A DNA stretch of 64,000 nucleotides from NCBI GenBank assembly GCA_964247055.1, contig OZ176057.1, forward strand, positions 1,550,001 to 1,614,000. Reading direction: 5' to 3'. The DNA comes from Paragordius varius (Eukaryota; Nematomorpha). Position numbers and translations under genes: made by a program. Below, piece after piece: positions 23,444 through 36,200 of the stretch (the stretch's first letter is position 1; every line of letters begins with the position of its first letter). The notes beneath the pieces were generated by a model. That model was not told the origin of the DNA, did not search any database, and saw nothing but the letters and a program-made list of their open reading frames with translations.

Positions 23444-23732
23444 CATACCTCAAAATAGTATAAAGTACTCTTTAAGAAAATTTTTAAATATATCAATTTG
23501 AAAAAAGTATATGGAACATATTTTTATGCTATAATCCAGATATTTAAATCTTTTATCTTGCCCGGCTTTTTTGTTTGTTATAGGCCAATGAGTTCATTTT
23601 TAAAAGGCGAAAAATTTGGAATTATCAAACCTCACTTATAAAAAATTTTTTGGGTTTTGCTTCTTTTATATGTAATTATATGTTTCAATAATATTTAAAT
23701 GAAATATTATTAGCTTTAACCTAAATTATATT

Positions 23733-24303
23733 TAACACTTGGATACAACAGATTCATTTTAGTCCTTCGATTCAAATTGGGGTAGTTAATACCCCAGGCC
23801 TGTTTAAAATTAAATTCTTTAAAAAATATGGAAGGAATCGAAACCATGGCAAAATTTTGCACCTGTAAAACATTAATAAACCGAAATAAAATCTTTATTC
23901 AAAAATACTTGATATTAGTTATTTTAAGCTGAAACCGTAAGGTAAAAATTTAGTCAACGTGACATATGTATGATAGAATTAAAATATAATACAAAATAAA
24001 CCGTTTTTTTTATTTCTATCAATTTTAGATGTAATTTAAATAAAAAATTAGCTTTGATTTCACCCTTAAAATTAAATGAAGACAATATTTCGCAAAAATT
24101 TTTCAAAATAAAGATGGCGTCCAAGTAGTTTGATATGGAAATTTTTTCAAAACAAAATTTTATTTAGATATTTTGGTATATATATATAATTTTTATTAGA
24201 ATAGAAGCATAAATTTAAATTGGGACCGTTTCCTTCAGTAGTTTTTTAAAAAACGCAAATTTAGTATGGGGTATTTAGACCCCAATTTGAATCGAAGTGT
24301 TAA
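23733..24303. mobile_element. Family C element
   Basis: It opens AACACTTGGATACAACAG and closes CCCCAATTTGAATCGAAG then TGTT. The interior order is CAGGCCTG, ACCATGG, TTTTTTTATTTCTATCAA, GATGGCGTCCAAG and GGGACCGTTTCCTTCAG. About 570 bp, non-coding. Confidence 0.75.
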
Positions 24304-25134
24304 AAAATGCGAATTTCGATATTTTTTGATATATAGCACTTACCACAAGAGTTTGACTTTCTTCAATCACTCGTAAGGCCAAAAAGCACCACAATAATCC
24401 TAATACATTTTCCTATCAGAATATATATATATATATATATATATATCATCAGGTTAATTTTATATACCCCGGATTTTGAAATGAGTTTCATGCAGAAAAA
24501 GTATTTTAATACGTATCCCACCATTTAATTACTACTTTTAAGCAAAAAATTCATTTTCGCTTTATGATATCAAAATTTAAGTATAAAAATTTTCAAAAAT
24601 CTCTGCCCTTTTGCCTTTATACTAAGAAAACTGTTTATTTCCCAAGGGTATTAAATTGCAGACTATCCACATCTAAAAATAAAAATTTAATATTTTGTTT
24701 TTTTGAACAAGTCTTTAGCTTTCTCCAAAAATCGCTAAGCAAGATGCTCTAATTTATCATTTTCTGTTGAGCACTAACCAAAGTATGTATAACTAACTTA
24801 TATCACCCCTAAAGCCAAAATTAAAACCAGCATGATAATCCTGATACATTTTTCTAACTGTACATATTAATGTAGATATTTTTTCGTGAACATTGTATTA
24901 AATTATCTTTTCCTTAAAAAATAATTGAAATATCTCGTATAAATGACAAAACTAACATTTCAATATATCATAATATAAAGTATCAGTGGACTTACCCTTT
25001 AACATTAGACCCATCGGTTTTTTAAATTTGAAAAACCACTATAAAAACATACCTTTGACCCTATCAGAATAAAGATTGCAATCGATATCTATAGAAAAAA
25101 ATGAAAAAATCTCATAACATTTAAAGATAAAATT
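24304..25134. promoter_or_regulatory. Upstream region of the sarcoglycan gene; no defined site
   Basis: This is about 830 bp between a family C element and the first sarcoglycan ATG. It is A+T-rich with a TA tract at about 24422-24446. I see no convincing TATA box, initiator or CpG-rich segment that stands out from the background. The promoter and 5'UTR presumably lie here or further upstream. Confidence 0.3.
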
Positions 25135-25260
25135 ATGCGAAGTTTTGACAGTACAAAATCATCATCGGAACGAAATAAAATCGATAACGGTAAATTATAT
25201 CAATTGATGTCCTCGGAAGATAACAGTAGTGCCACAAATATTTAAGTAACACAAAATCCC

Positions 25261-26023
25261 ATGTGTGAATTATTTTTTTCTAATTCTATGAAAGAACAAA
25301 TCGATTCATTATATAATGATAATCCACCACATTACAAATCACAAAATTATTCATTCAACAATTCAAATTTCAATACTCATACTAAAATAAATGAAAAAAA
25401 GAGCCTTGATATCCGAGCTCATCGCATTCCTCTCAACGTGGAAAAAAATATAAATAAAAATATAGGAGAAGAACGTAAAATAATCGATATAAATTTAACA
25501 CCGGTGGTGAATTATGATACTAAAGTGAGTTTAAATAATCTAAGCACTAAACAGAAAATTAAAAATGGTTTAAATTTAATAAACAACACCGCATATTTTA
25601 CCAATGATAATTATAATTCAAACGCCAGCAATAATAATTGTAATGTTCCAGTTATTTTTACATATGAAAGGACAACAAAAAATCTAATTTTGCATTCTAG
25701 AACCATCAATCCTAAATCCGAGATCTTCTCAAAAGAAATCGCTAAAAATCCCATAAATACACCGCCAATGTACAATTCATACAATAGGGCAGACGATAGT
25801 TTAGCTAGGGAAAGTAGTTTAGATAGTAACAATACTGGAACATTAAAATCATCAGCTGATCTACGAGATATGCGCCCCCACAATCAATCAACGAGCTCTG
25901 TTAATAATAATAAAAATGGAATTGAAAAGACAAATTCTAAAATGTCGTCTGCAAACCAAACGTCTTCCGCCCCAGTTGTCGCCATTTCGCCAAATTATCA
26001 TTTACATCATAGACAAAGAGCTG
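25261..26023 (+). CDS. Sarcoglycan exon 1: long Asn/Ser-rich cytoplasmic region
   Basis: The exon is open from ATG 25261 to the donor G|GTAATT and ends in phase 1 within a Gly codon (HHRQRAG). It has low complexity (runs such as NSNASNNNCN) and no recognised domain. A further in-frame ATG at 25135 opens 36 codons (MRSFDSTKSSSERNK...) and then meets TAA at 25243. A 57-nt interval from GTAAAT (25190) to TTTAAG (25246) has GT-AG ends and would remove that stop while keeping the frame. The real N-terminus may therefore be 23 residues longer. The start choice is uncertain. Confidence 0.75.
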
Positions 26024-29000
26024 GTAATTATAAATTTTATTTTAGAATTATCTAGATTTTTCATTTTTTTAGATTTATGTTTTAAACGTCAAATATTTGA
26101 AATTTTCACCATTTTTTATATTATACTTAAATGGCTTTTTATATGGTGATAATTACCATTCTGAAAAATTGGTTTTTTTCTTAGTAAACAGATGACTAAT
26201 TCCGAAATATATATTAATTATTCAATCCTTTATAAAATATTCAATTCAAACATAAGTTTTATAGTAAGTTCAATTTAACTGCTAATGAATGCGGACACTC
26301 ATAGACCAGTCCATTTCTGCCTTAACACTTCATTATCTTTTGGGGTAGTTTTTTCAGAGCAATTTAAAATTGGATTATCTCAAAAAGTATTTAAGGTAAG
26401 GTATTAAGCCGAATTTAAAAATATGGTTAAAAAAATTTTTTTTTAAAAAATGTTAAATTGTAAAAAATTCTTATTTTATACTTTTTTCAATTTCTTTTAA
26501 ATCGTTACAACAGTCAAATAATGTATATTATATTCAGAAAATGTAAATTAACTTTAAAATATATTTCAGCAAAAAACTTGAAATATTTGATTGCAATAAC
26601 AGCTGATTGTTCGATCGTTGAAGCTATTTTAATTTTTTAGACTCTAGATATGTCACAAAACTGTAAATATATAAACTTATTTATCTAAAAATATAACAAT
26701 GCATAATAATAATTTAATATGATCTAAAATAACTTCCGACATAAACAAATTTTAGCTCTTTGATATAAAACTACCCCAAAAGGTAATGAAGTGTTTGATA
26801 ATAATAACTAAATCATGAACAAAAAAGTATATCATTTATAATTCAAATTCACCCTAAAAATAAATTATGTGTTTTCGGGCTAATATGCACATAAGTACAG
26901 ACACAAAATTGATTGGGATATCACTTTGAGATTTTAGTAAATAAAAAATAAAATGACACCAAAAAAATAATAAAGATAAATTAATAAATTGACAAAAATA
27001 AATCAATCATATCAACCCAATAACGGAATTTTTTTATAAATAGACATAGATCTTTATTTTTATAAAATATCTCATCATAATTTTAATTTTCTTTTTTTGT
27101 TAAACACCGAAGAAGTTAGAGGAATCTAACGAAAACATCATTAATAAATTTATTATTAATTTTGCTGATATTGCATCATATTATTCTATAACTCATCATT
27201 AATGTGAAATATATTTTCACAACATAATTTATTATTTTTTCAATTTAAACTGAATTTTATATTTTAAAAATAATATAAAATAAATGTAATTAATCCTAAA
27301 AACACATCATTTATTTTAGGGTGAATTTGAATTGTTCAAGGGTGAATTTGAATAAATGGTATATTTTAGATGTCTACAAAGTATAAAAGTTTTAAATGAT
27401 CTACATTTTTAAACTGAATTAAAGTGTTTTTGCCGCATTACAGTCATGAATTATTTTATCAAAAATGTATATTTTTTCTTAAATAATTATAAATATTTGG
27501 TAAAGAATAGAAAAAACAAGAGCTCTATGGTAATTCTTATACCTTTTTGATGAATATGATATTGTTAATACCATAGAGCTCTTGTTTTTTCCATTCTTTA
27601 CCAAATATTTATAACGAAAGAAAATAATTTTTTGATAAAATAAAGGATACATGACTGCATATAAACAGAATGCATTCGAAACGGTGTTTAACACTTCGAT
27701 TCAAATTGGGATATCTAAATACCCCAGACTAAATTTGAGTTAGGATTTTTAAAAACTACTGAAGGGAACGGTCTCAATTTAAATTTATGCTTCTATCCTA
27801 ATAAAAATAATATAAATATGCCAAAATATCTAAATAAAATTTTGAAAAAAAGCTCCATGTCAAACTACTTCGACGCCATTTTTATTTTACAAAATTTTTG
27901 CTAAATATCGTCATCATTTAATTTTAAGAGTAAAATTGAAACTATTTTATATTTAAATTACATCTAACATTGATAGAAATAGAAAAAGCTGTTTATTTTG
28001 TATTATTTCAATTTTACCATTGCACGCATGTCCGTTGACTAAATTTTTACCTTTCGGTTTTAGCTTAAAATAAGTAATATCAAGTATTATTGAATAAAAT
28101 TTTTTATAAATTTCGGTTTATTAATGTTATTTAGGTGCAAGATTTTGCCATGGTTTCAATTCCTTCCATATTTTTTAAAGAATTTAATTTTAAACAGGCC
28201 TGGGGTATTTATTTAACTACCCCAATTTGAATCGAACGACTAAAATGTGTGTGTGTTGTATCCAAGTGTTAAAAATCATCAATAAAAATTAATAAATATA
28301 TTACAGTATGCATATCAATGGTTGCTTATTTTACCTTATTATAGTTGGGCAATGTGCAACACAACAGTAGTGTATGGAAAAAACAACAAAATGTTGAATA
28401 AACAATTTTTCCTTTCATTTTTCCATTGTTACGATTGCCCAACAATAGTGTTAAATAAGCAACCATCAAATTGCACACTGTAGTTTAAATTATTTTGATT
28501 TTTGGCCTGTAAAATTTAGACTACTTGTTACAGTAAAACTTGAAAATATACGGACAAAACGTAAAAATAAAAAGACAAATATTTTCTCTAAAATACAACT
28601 ATGCTTTTTAATTCTTTTTCCAAACTCCAAGAAAGTAGAAATATAAATGATAACACAATCAATTACATATTAAATGTTTTTAATATATGAATTAAGGTTT
28701 GAATTTGGTTGTCTTTTGAAAAAAATTGTCTTTATATTTTTAAGTTTTTTTCCGTATAATTTTAATTTTTAGTGTATCAATTTTTATCCTTGCCTTTCAA
28801 TATAATTATTCTGTGTTAAAAAGAAAAAAATGGCACACTAAACTCCTATATTACAATACAAAATAAAATTTCACAGGCCAAATAAAGTCATTTTTTTAAA
28901 TAGCCATACTTTTTATATGTTAAATTTTAAATTACACTCACCCATTTAAATATGTATATTGAAAACATTATTATCATTTGTATTATTGGAAAACCAAGTT

Positions 29001-32000
29001 TAATGTGTTCGTCTTTTGTAAAATATTTGTTTAGTTGTTACGTTTTGTATGTATAATTTCAATTTTGACTGTATTATAGGTTTTAAGCATCGTTTGATTG
29101 GAGGGGGGGGGGGGGGGCGTTAATGAAACACAATGCCTTATAAAAACTTTGTTTAACCCGTTTTTCTTTTGGTGTAATTATTTTATTCGACTAAAGCGCG
29201 ATTTTTTGATTTTGGCTCAGAGCAGAAAGGACTAAAGATTTTATACAGTTTTTTAAACTTTCATATATATCATATAATTTGGCTTTTACTTTATTTATTT
29301 TTTGTGCGTATACCGTGCAATATACAGTGGCATATGGGATAAAAAAAGTTTTTCCATAATTTTAATGTTAAATAAGCGACTAAAATAATTAATTGTTTGC
29401 TAAACGTGCTTTTTTAACATACATATCAAGGTTCATTTAACCAATAATATATCATGGTTTATTACTGTAAAAAGTTTTACTGTTTGTTCCAATATTAAAA
29501 GTACAATTACCTTAGTTTGTAATATTAATTTTCGCGTACGCACAAAACATAAAAGTTGTTTTTTGCATTTTTTTAAATTTAAACCATGTAATATGTAAAA
29601 AAAAGATCATTCCATTCACACAGTATAGTAAGTATAATCAGTTAATTCGAAACTAAATAAACAAAATTAATGTTAAAGGGGGAAAATCTTTAGTTTTAAC
29701 CATTTGGTGTTTTTTACCATATTCTACTGTATATCACTGTAACAAATAAAGTTTGTCCTTTTTGTGTTCATTATGAAAAATATTATTGATCATTTTGGAA
29801 TTCTTAAATGGTTAAAAGGGATTTTATATGTCTTAGTATGTATAAAATTTAGTTATATTTTTAAAAATTAGGGAGAAAAAGGCAGTGTTTAATTTAATAT
29901 GTAACCAATAAATGGAAAAGTCTTAAACATAGCAAAACACATGTAAATTAATTTCCTTTAGGCCATAAAACCGAAATGGTCAATAATAGCTCTCATTAAT
30001 GTCAAACGAAATTACTATTTTGGTAAAATAAGTGCATCATAAAGTTGGTTTATGGCTATCAGTAGTTGCAGATTAAGATTGTCACCACCTATATCAATTA
30101 AATTACATAATTTAAAGTTAACAATTTTGATACGAATCAGAGTATAAACCGTTTTTGTTTAATATTTTTTTGGACCCTTAATTTAAATAAAGACATATGT
30201 GTATTTTTAGGGGGGTAAAATTAATAAAATTTGTTTATGCTTGACGGGTTGGAAAAGTTTTTTTTATAAAATAAATGCCGTTAATAGTTTTATTATTGGT
30301 TATAGAGGTCTCTCTATTAATCAATGGACAAAAAAGTTTAAATCTAGGTGAGGGCAATTACATTATTTTTGTTTGTTCTGCTTTTATTGAAAAACAGTGC
30401 TTTTATTGGTTATAAAGGTTTCTTAATTGGTTAATAAAGAAAAAAATCGTAACACACCTATCTTTCCCTATATTGACAATTTAAAATATATAATAAGGCT
30501 TTTTGGATTATTATAAAGGCATCTTGTCAAGTAATATACAGTAGCGTTTTAACCTAGTTTGTCCATAATTAAATATGAGCACAACCAAACTTCAGAATTA
30601 AATTTATACGGACAAAACGTTAAATAAAGACAAATATTTTTTATTTAATTACGCCTGGAATATGTAAAATAGATTGTGTAACCAATATACATGTCTAATA
30701 CATACTTTCAAATTTAGAAATGAGCTATAAATATAAAAAATTAAGATTAAAAAGGTATGGTTGTCTTTTAGAAAAAAATATTTGTCTTTATATTTTTACG
30801 TTTTGTCCGTATAATTTCAATTTTTACCGTAATGTTATAAGATGCGGGAAAATGCGTTTAATTTTAACCATTTATCCTTTTTTATCATATGCTGCAGTTG
30901 TGGTTTAGGAAATAAAGAAATTATAGATTTTTTAAGTGGTTGGCAAACAAATTTGTAATAAGGCTTGTTTTTTATTTTTTATAAATGTAAAAATAAGCTT
31001 ACATATATGTAACAGTAGCATATGGAATCACACCACAAAATGGTTAAAATCATATACACAGAATTAATGGTAGAATATAGGAAAGAGTTGTTTAATTTCA
31101 ACTATTTATAGTTTTTTACCATACGCTACTGTGTCTGTGTATATTTAAGGTTTCATTCTTATTCTTTGCTTTTCCTTTTTTATTATATTGTTTATTTTTT
31201 AACAAAGAGCCTCTAAAAACAGAATATTAGCTTTTATTGTTGTAATTATTATTATTATTAGTATTGACAGTTATTGGCTTTTTCTACTTTTCAAATTATA
31301 TATATTTTAAGAAATTCTTGAATTTACCAAAAATTATGAATCACACCATTAATTCGTAACTAAATCAATGTTAAATGAAGGTATCATTTTTCCTTTTTAT
31401 ACATGAATATCGGTCTGACTTTTGTTTTTTAAAATTAATCGACATATTTAGTTGGATTTTTGAGTTTTAAAAAAAGTTTATAGCTATAAATATATATTAA
31501 AAATAATTCCAATATATACCATTTCTAATTCAAATTCACCCTCACACAATTCAAATTCACCTTGTAACAATTCAAATTCTACATTATGCGTTTTCGAACT
31601 ATTATTTTTTCAGTATTATTTTAATTTAAAACAAAATTTTATTTTTAAAAAATATAGTTAATTTTAAATCTTAAAAAACATATAATTTATTTGAGGGTGA
31701 ATTTGAATTGTAAATGGTATATAAAGATTAGTTCAAAATTTAAATAATGTTATTTTTAAAATCTTTACTATGATAGGTTTATAAAATTAGATATTTTACG
31801 AATTTAAATTTAAACAACCAAGAAAAGTTTTACAATTTATTAAATGTGAAATAAAGAATTGCTATATACATTTTGTGCTGATTATTTTAAGTTTTTTTTT
31901 TCCAATATAAAAATAAGGTAGGTATATTTTATTTGGTATTTAAATCTTTTTCGATAACTGTGAATTTCACATTTATATGTAAATTAGTTTTAAATGACAT

Positions 32001-33167
32001 TTATAATTTTTATTTTATTTTTTAAAAAAAACCAAATAGGTATTTATGGTTGGAGAAAACGGTGCCTATATTTTTGGATTTTGCTTCTCACAACGTTAGC
32101 CTTGTTAAATTTAGCTCTAACAGCTTGGCTTATGCGACTCCTTAGATTCCATTGGGTTATAACATTTCTTTTACATATTTTTGATTTTTTTTCAAAATAT
32201 TTTTTGAATATTTTATATATATAGTAAAGAGGCATACATTATAAGAATATATATAAAACAAAAATTATTATATTGGTGTATCGTTAAATCCCATTGTCTT
32301 TAATGTTTTCCAAATGTGATTTATTAATATTTAAGAGGGTTTAAAAGTTAAAAAAAGTTATTTTGTTTAAAAAAACCTCTACTAACTTGTCTTTTTATAA
32401 TTTATTATCATTTTATTAAAAATTATAATATAAATTCTTGTAAAAAAAGTTATTTAACAAAGTGTTTCTATTTTCCATGGTTCTATCTTATGGATGAGAA
32501 TTACCTAAAACAAAAGAAATGATATTGATAAAATTGATATAAACCAAATATTAAAGATACTTATAAACTCTTTCCAACAAAGTTTCGGACAAAACGTAAA
32601 AACAAAAATTTTTCAAAAAATCTATAGTAATCGGCAAGTTCATCAATATGACTTTTAATTTTTGTCTCTTATCACTAAGAACATGTTTAAAGAAATTATA
32701 CTTTTTAAAACCTTAAATCATCCATCCTTTAAAAATCATAAATTAATTCCAATCGTAAAATACATAATTGATTGTGTTAATAAGTCGCATTTTTATTTTA
32801 TACTTTGCGGTTTAAAACATTCAGTTATATTTAAAAAAATAAAGAAAAACGTATCGCATTGTTTTTTTCAAAAATATGTCTTTACATTTTTACGTTGTGT
32901 CCGTATTCATTTACTGTAAGAAATTAATAATTTTTCTAATTTACATTATATAGCGAGGTATGGGTAATATACGATTTACTCCAACTCAAACTTTTTTGAA
33001 TGGTCAAACCATCTTTCAAAAACCAATTCATATAGCAAATATTGAATCACCACAGGTAACATAAGAATAATTTTATAGATGGTATCAAAATATTTTGCTA
33101 AGTAAAAGCAAATATTTACTATTTTTTTATCCATAAAATAAAGTTATTATTTGAAATTCCACTTGAC

Positions 33168-33218
<51 letters not shown>

Positions 33219-36200
33219 TATTGATTTTTGTATCAGGGAGTTTTTTCATAACAGGTCATAAAATGCATGAAAAAAATGTTTTTTTTGATATTTTTAACAT
33301 TTTTTACATTTAAATTTTTTTGGCGGTTGGTTTTTTCATAAACACATAATTTTTTTAATAAATTATTTTATTTTTAAAACTAGAATGGAAATCTTAATTT
33401 AAAAGCCGATCGAAATATAATACTTAATGCCATGCGATCTGACAATACGACAGCAAACACTTTGTCCTTGGGTTAGTTAGTATTTTCGAAATTTTAATAT
33501 TTTGAATTTTATTTAATATGCGATTTATTAGAGATTTTATTGTATTTTTATATACATGGACGGTGAATAATGAAAAGATAATTTGGTTTAAAACTTTGAG
33601 TCGAATTTCAAATATTTTAAATAAGCTCTTGGATCAGTGGGCCTCATTGTTTGCAGTTTCGAATTATTTAAGGCAATTTCCTATCATTCACTCTTGTAAT
33701 ATGAAAAAAATTTTATGTGTAAATCTTTTCTTTCCAGTGATAGGGGCATGGTAATGGTATATGGGTATTACAGTTATGTATACTTTATTTTGTAAAAAAT
33801 TTACTTTTTTTTTCGTTAAATGGTTGTAAATATTTGGTAAAGAATGGTAAAACAAGAGCTCTATGGTATTAACCATATCTATTCATTAAAAAAGTAAACG
33901 AAGTGTGGGGGAAGGGCGTCGTAAATCTTTGGTAAAAAATAAAAAATTTAAGATATTGGGTAATATTTTTGTTAATTTTTTAGCAAAATTTTATATTAAT
34001 TTTTTTTTCGATAAAATTTTTATTTTAAACAAAACAACTAAACCACGTAAATATTAATTTTTATATATAGGTAAAAAAATATTTTTTAAAATTTCATTTA
34101 TATATATATATATAGCGTTCATTAAAAAATATTATCGAACTGAATGCGTTTCATCCTAAAATGCTCTATTTGGGGAATTTAAAATACAACCATATGAATA
34201 TACCAGTTTATCACTATTTAACCCTATTGAATGTTTTTTTTCTAATATAATTGTTTTAAAAAAAGCAAGATATATCTGGAAATTATTTTCATATCGTACT
34301 GTGCGATCAAAGAAAAACGAAATCGTCTCTTATACTTACAATAAATGATGGTTAAAATTGTTTTCATTCTTAGTTTAAAGCAACATCCATTAAAACTCTT
34401 TTTGAAAAATCATAATAATTTTGAAGAGATTTTGTTTTTCTTTCGTAAGCACAATCTTTTGATTCTGCAATATTGTTCCCAGAATGTAGTGCATCTTGGT
34501 TTTTTTTTCATAATAAAATTTTAATTCGTGAAAAAAAAAACATTAAATAGGATTGAGTTGGGGCGAATAAGGTGGTAATTATATAAGCTTGTTTCTTAAA
34601 TTACCCAAAATGGAACATTTATGAATGGGTGCGTTGTCGCAAATGACAAACGCATCTTGTAGTACCATGGCCAAAGACTCCTCCAAAAATGCCTTAACAG
34701 TCTCGCCATTGAAGGCTTTCTGTTTGATACTATAATTAACAACACCCTATATGCAAATCATATACAACATAGAGACGTTTTTACCCATAATTAAATAAAG
34801 GTCCCTGTCCGGACGGTGCCCGAAACCGAATATATTTTTGCTATCAATGAAAACCCAGACTCATGTAAATAATAGATTCTGTCCAAGAGTATACCGTTTA
34901 CAAGACAAGCATACTAAAATCGTTTCTGAATAACCAGCGAGGAATTGCGGTGTTGAGGTTCCATAATACACCTTTTGCGCGTGTAGTTTATTATTTTAAA
35001 TATTTTATATAAAGTTTTTTTTGGATATTTTGCATACTGTTGGTAATTTATTGAGAATCGCTACGACAGTCAATTTACAATCATTATTGAGGATTGTTTT
35101 GACCTGCTTGACTATACCTTTCATGCATTTCGTTTTCCTACCCTTTTTTCAATGGGTCTTTCTCTATTTCCATGGTAATGCTTTGTCTCATAGCATTTAT
35201 GGAACTTATAGACATGTCTAAATCATCTACAAAAGGACGAGACGAAAATTTATTATGATTTCTAGAATTCGCGAAAATTTTGTAGGCCTTAGCCTTTTTT
35301 ATCTGTCCAAAAATGATATTCTAAAATAAACAAAAACGGTGCTTTTCCTTTTTCCTCTATTAACGGATTTGTCATATTTTTATTCTCGATTTTTAACACC
35401 TAAAGTCTAAATAAAAAAACTATCGTTGCCAGGCACAATACAATATTGTGGCTCTCTTATACCAGCGTCAACATATTCTAAATCTAACATTATAAAGGAA
35501 AAAAATACCCGCAATACCAGGGTCACATCCTAACGAAATCGTATCAAATTGATTATTTAATATATAGCATCTATCGCGAATATCCCTTTTATAATCGTTC
35601 CCATATCAAAACAAAAAAATTATAATTGAGATAAAAATTACGATCCTATAAAAACTTTAAGTGAAGGGTTAGTTGTTATTGTATTTTCATTTTTTACCAA
35701 AGATTTCCGACGCCCTTCACCCACACTTCTTTTACTTTTGTAGTGAATATTATATTGTTAATACCATAGAGCTCTTGTTTTTCCATTCTTTACCATATTG
35801 TACCCATTTAACGAAAAAAAGTAAATTTTTGATAAAATAAAGTGTACTTGACCGTAAGAAGCACTTAAATCAGTGGGCTTCATTGCTTGCACATTCGTAT
35901 TATTTAAGGCAATCTTCTATCATTCGCCCTTGTAATATGAAAAAATATATTTCCAGCAGGACTTGGAACCGGGACCGAGTCGGTTCCTGAACAAGTGGAA
36001 CCGGCGTGTTGGTTCTTAAGCATTTAAATAGAACCGGGCGGTTCCTGAAATTTTGGAACCGGAACCGCCTTGGTACCTTAAAAACTTAGCGGCGGAACCG
36101 GTTTTTTACATTTAAAACCGGTTCCATTTTCGGTTCCTGACTTTTAATTATACGATTTAAAAATATATACCATTTACACTTCAAGAGTGTCCTTGAACAA

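Noticed and set aside
25611-25883. Antisense frame of 90 codons
   Set aside because: It is a shadow of sarcoglycan exon 1 on the other strand; the sense frame continues into recognised domain exons.
33590-35955. Direct repeats flanking the decayed Tc1-like element read as LTRs of a retrotransposon
   Set aside because: There is no primer-binding site, polypurine tract, gag or pol. The interior has its own inverted ends and DDE transposase, and the repeat is explained as a duplicated target later hit by a hAT-like element.
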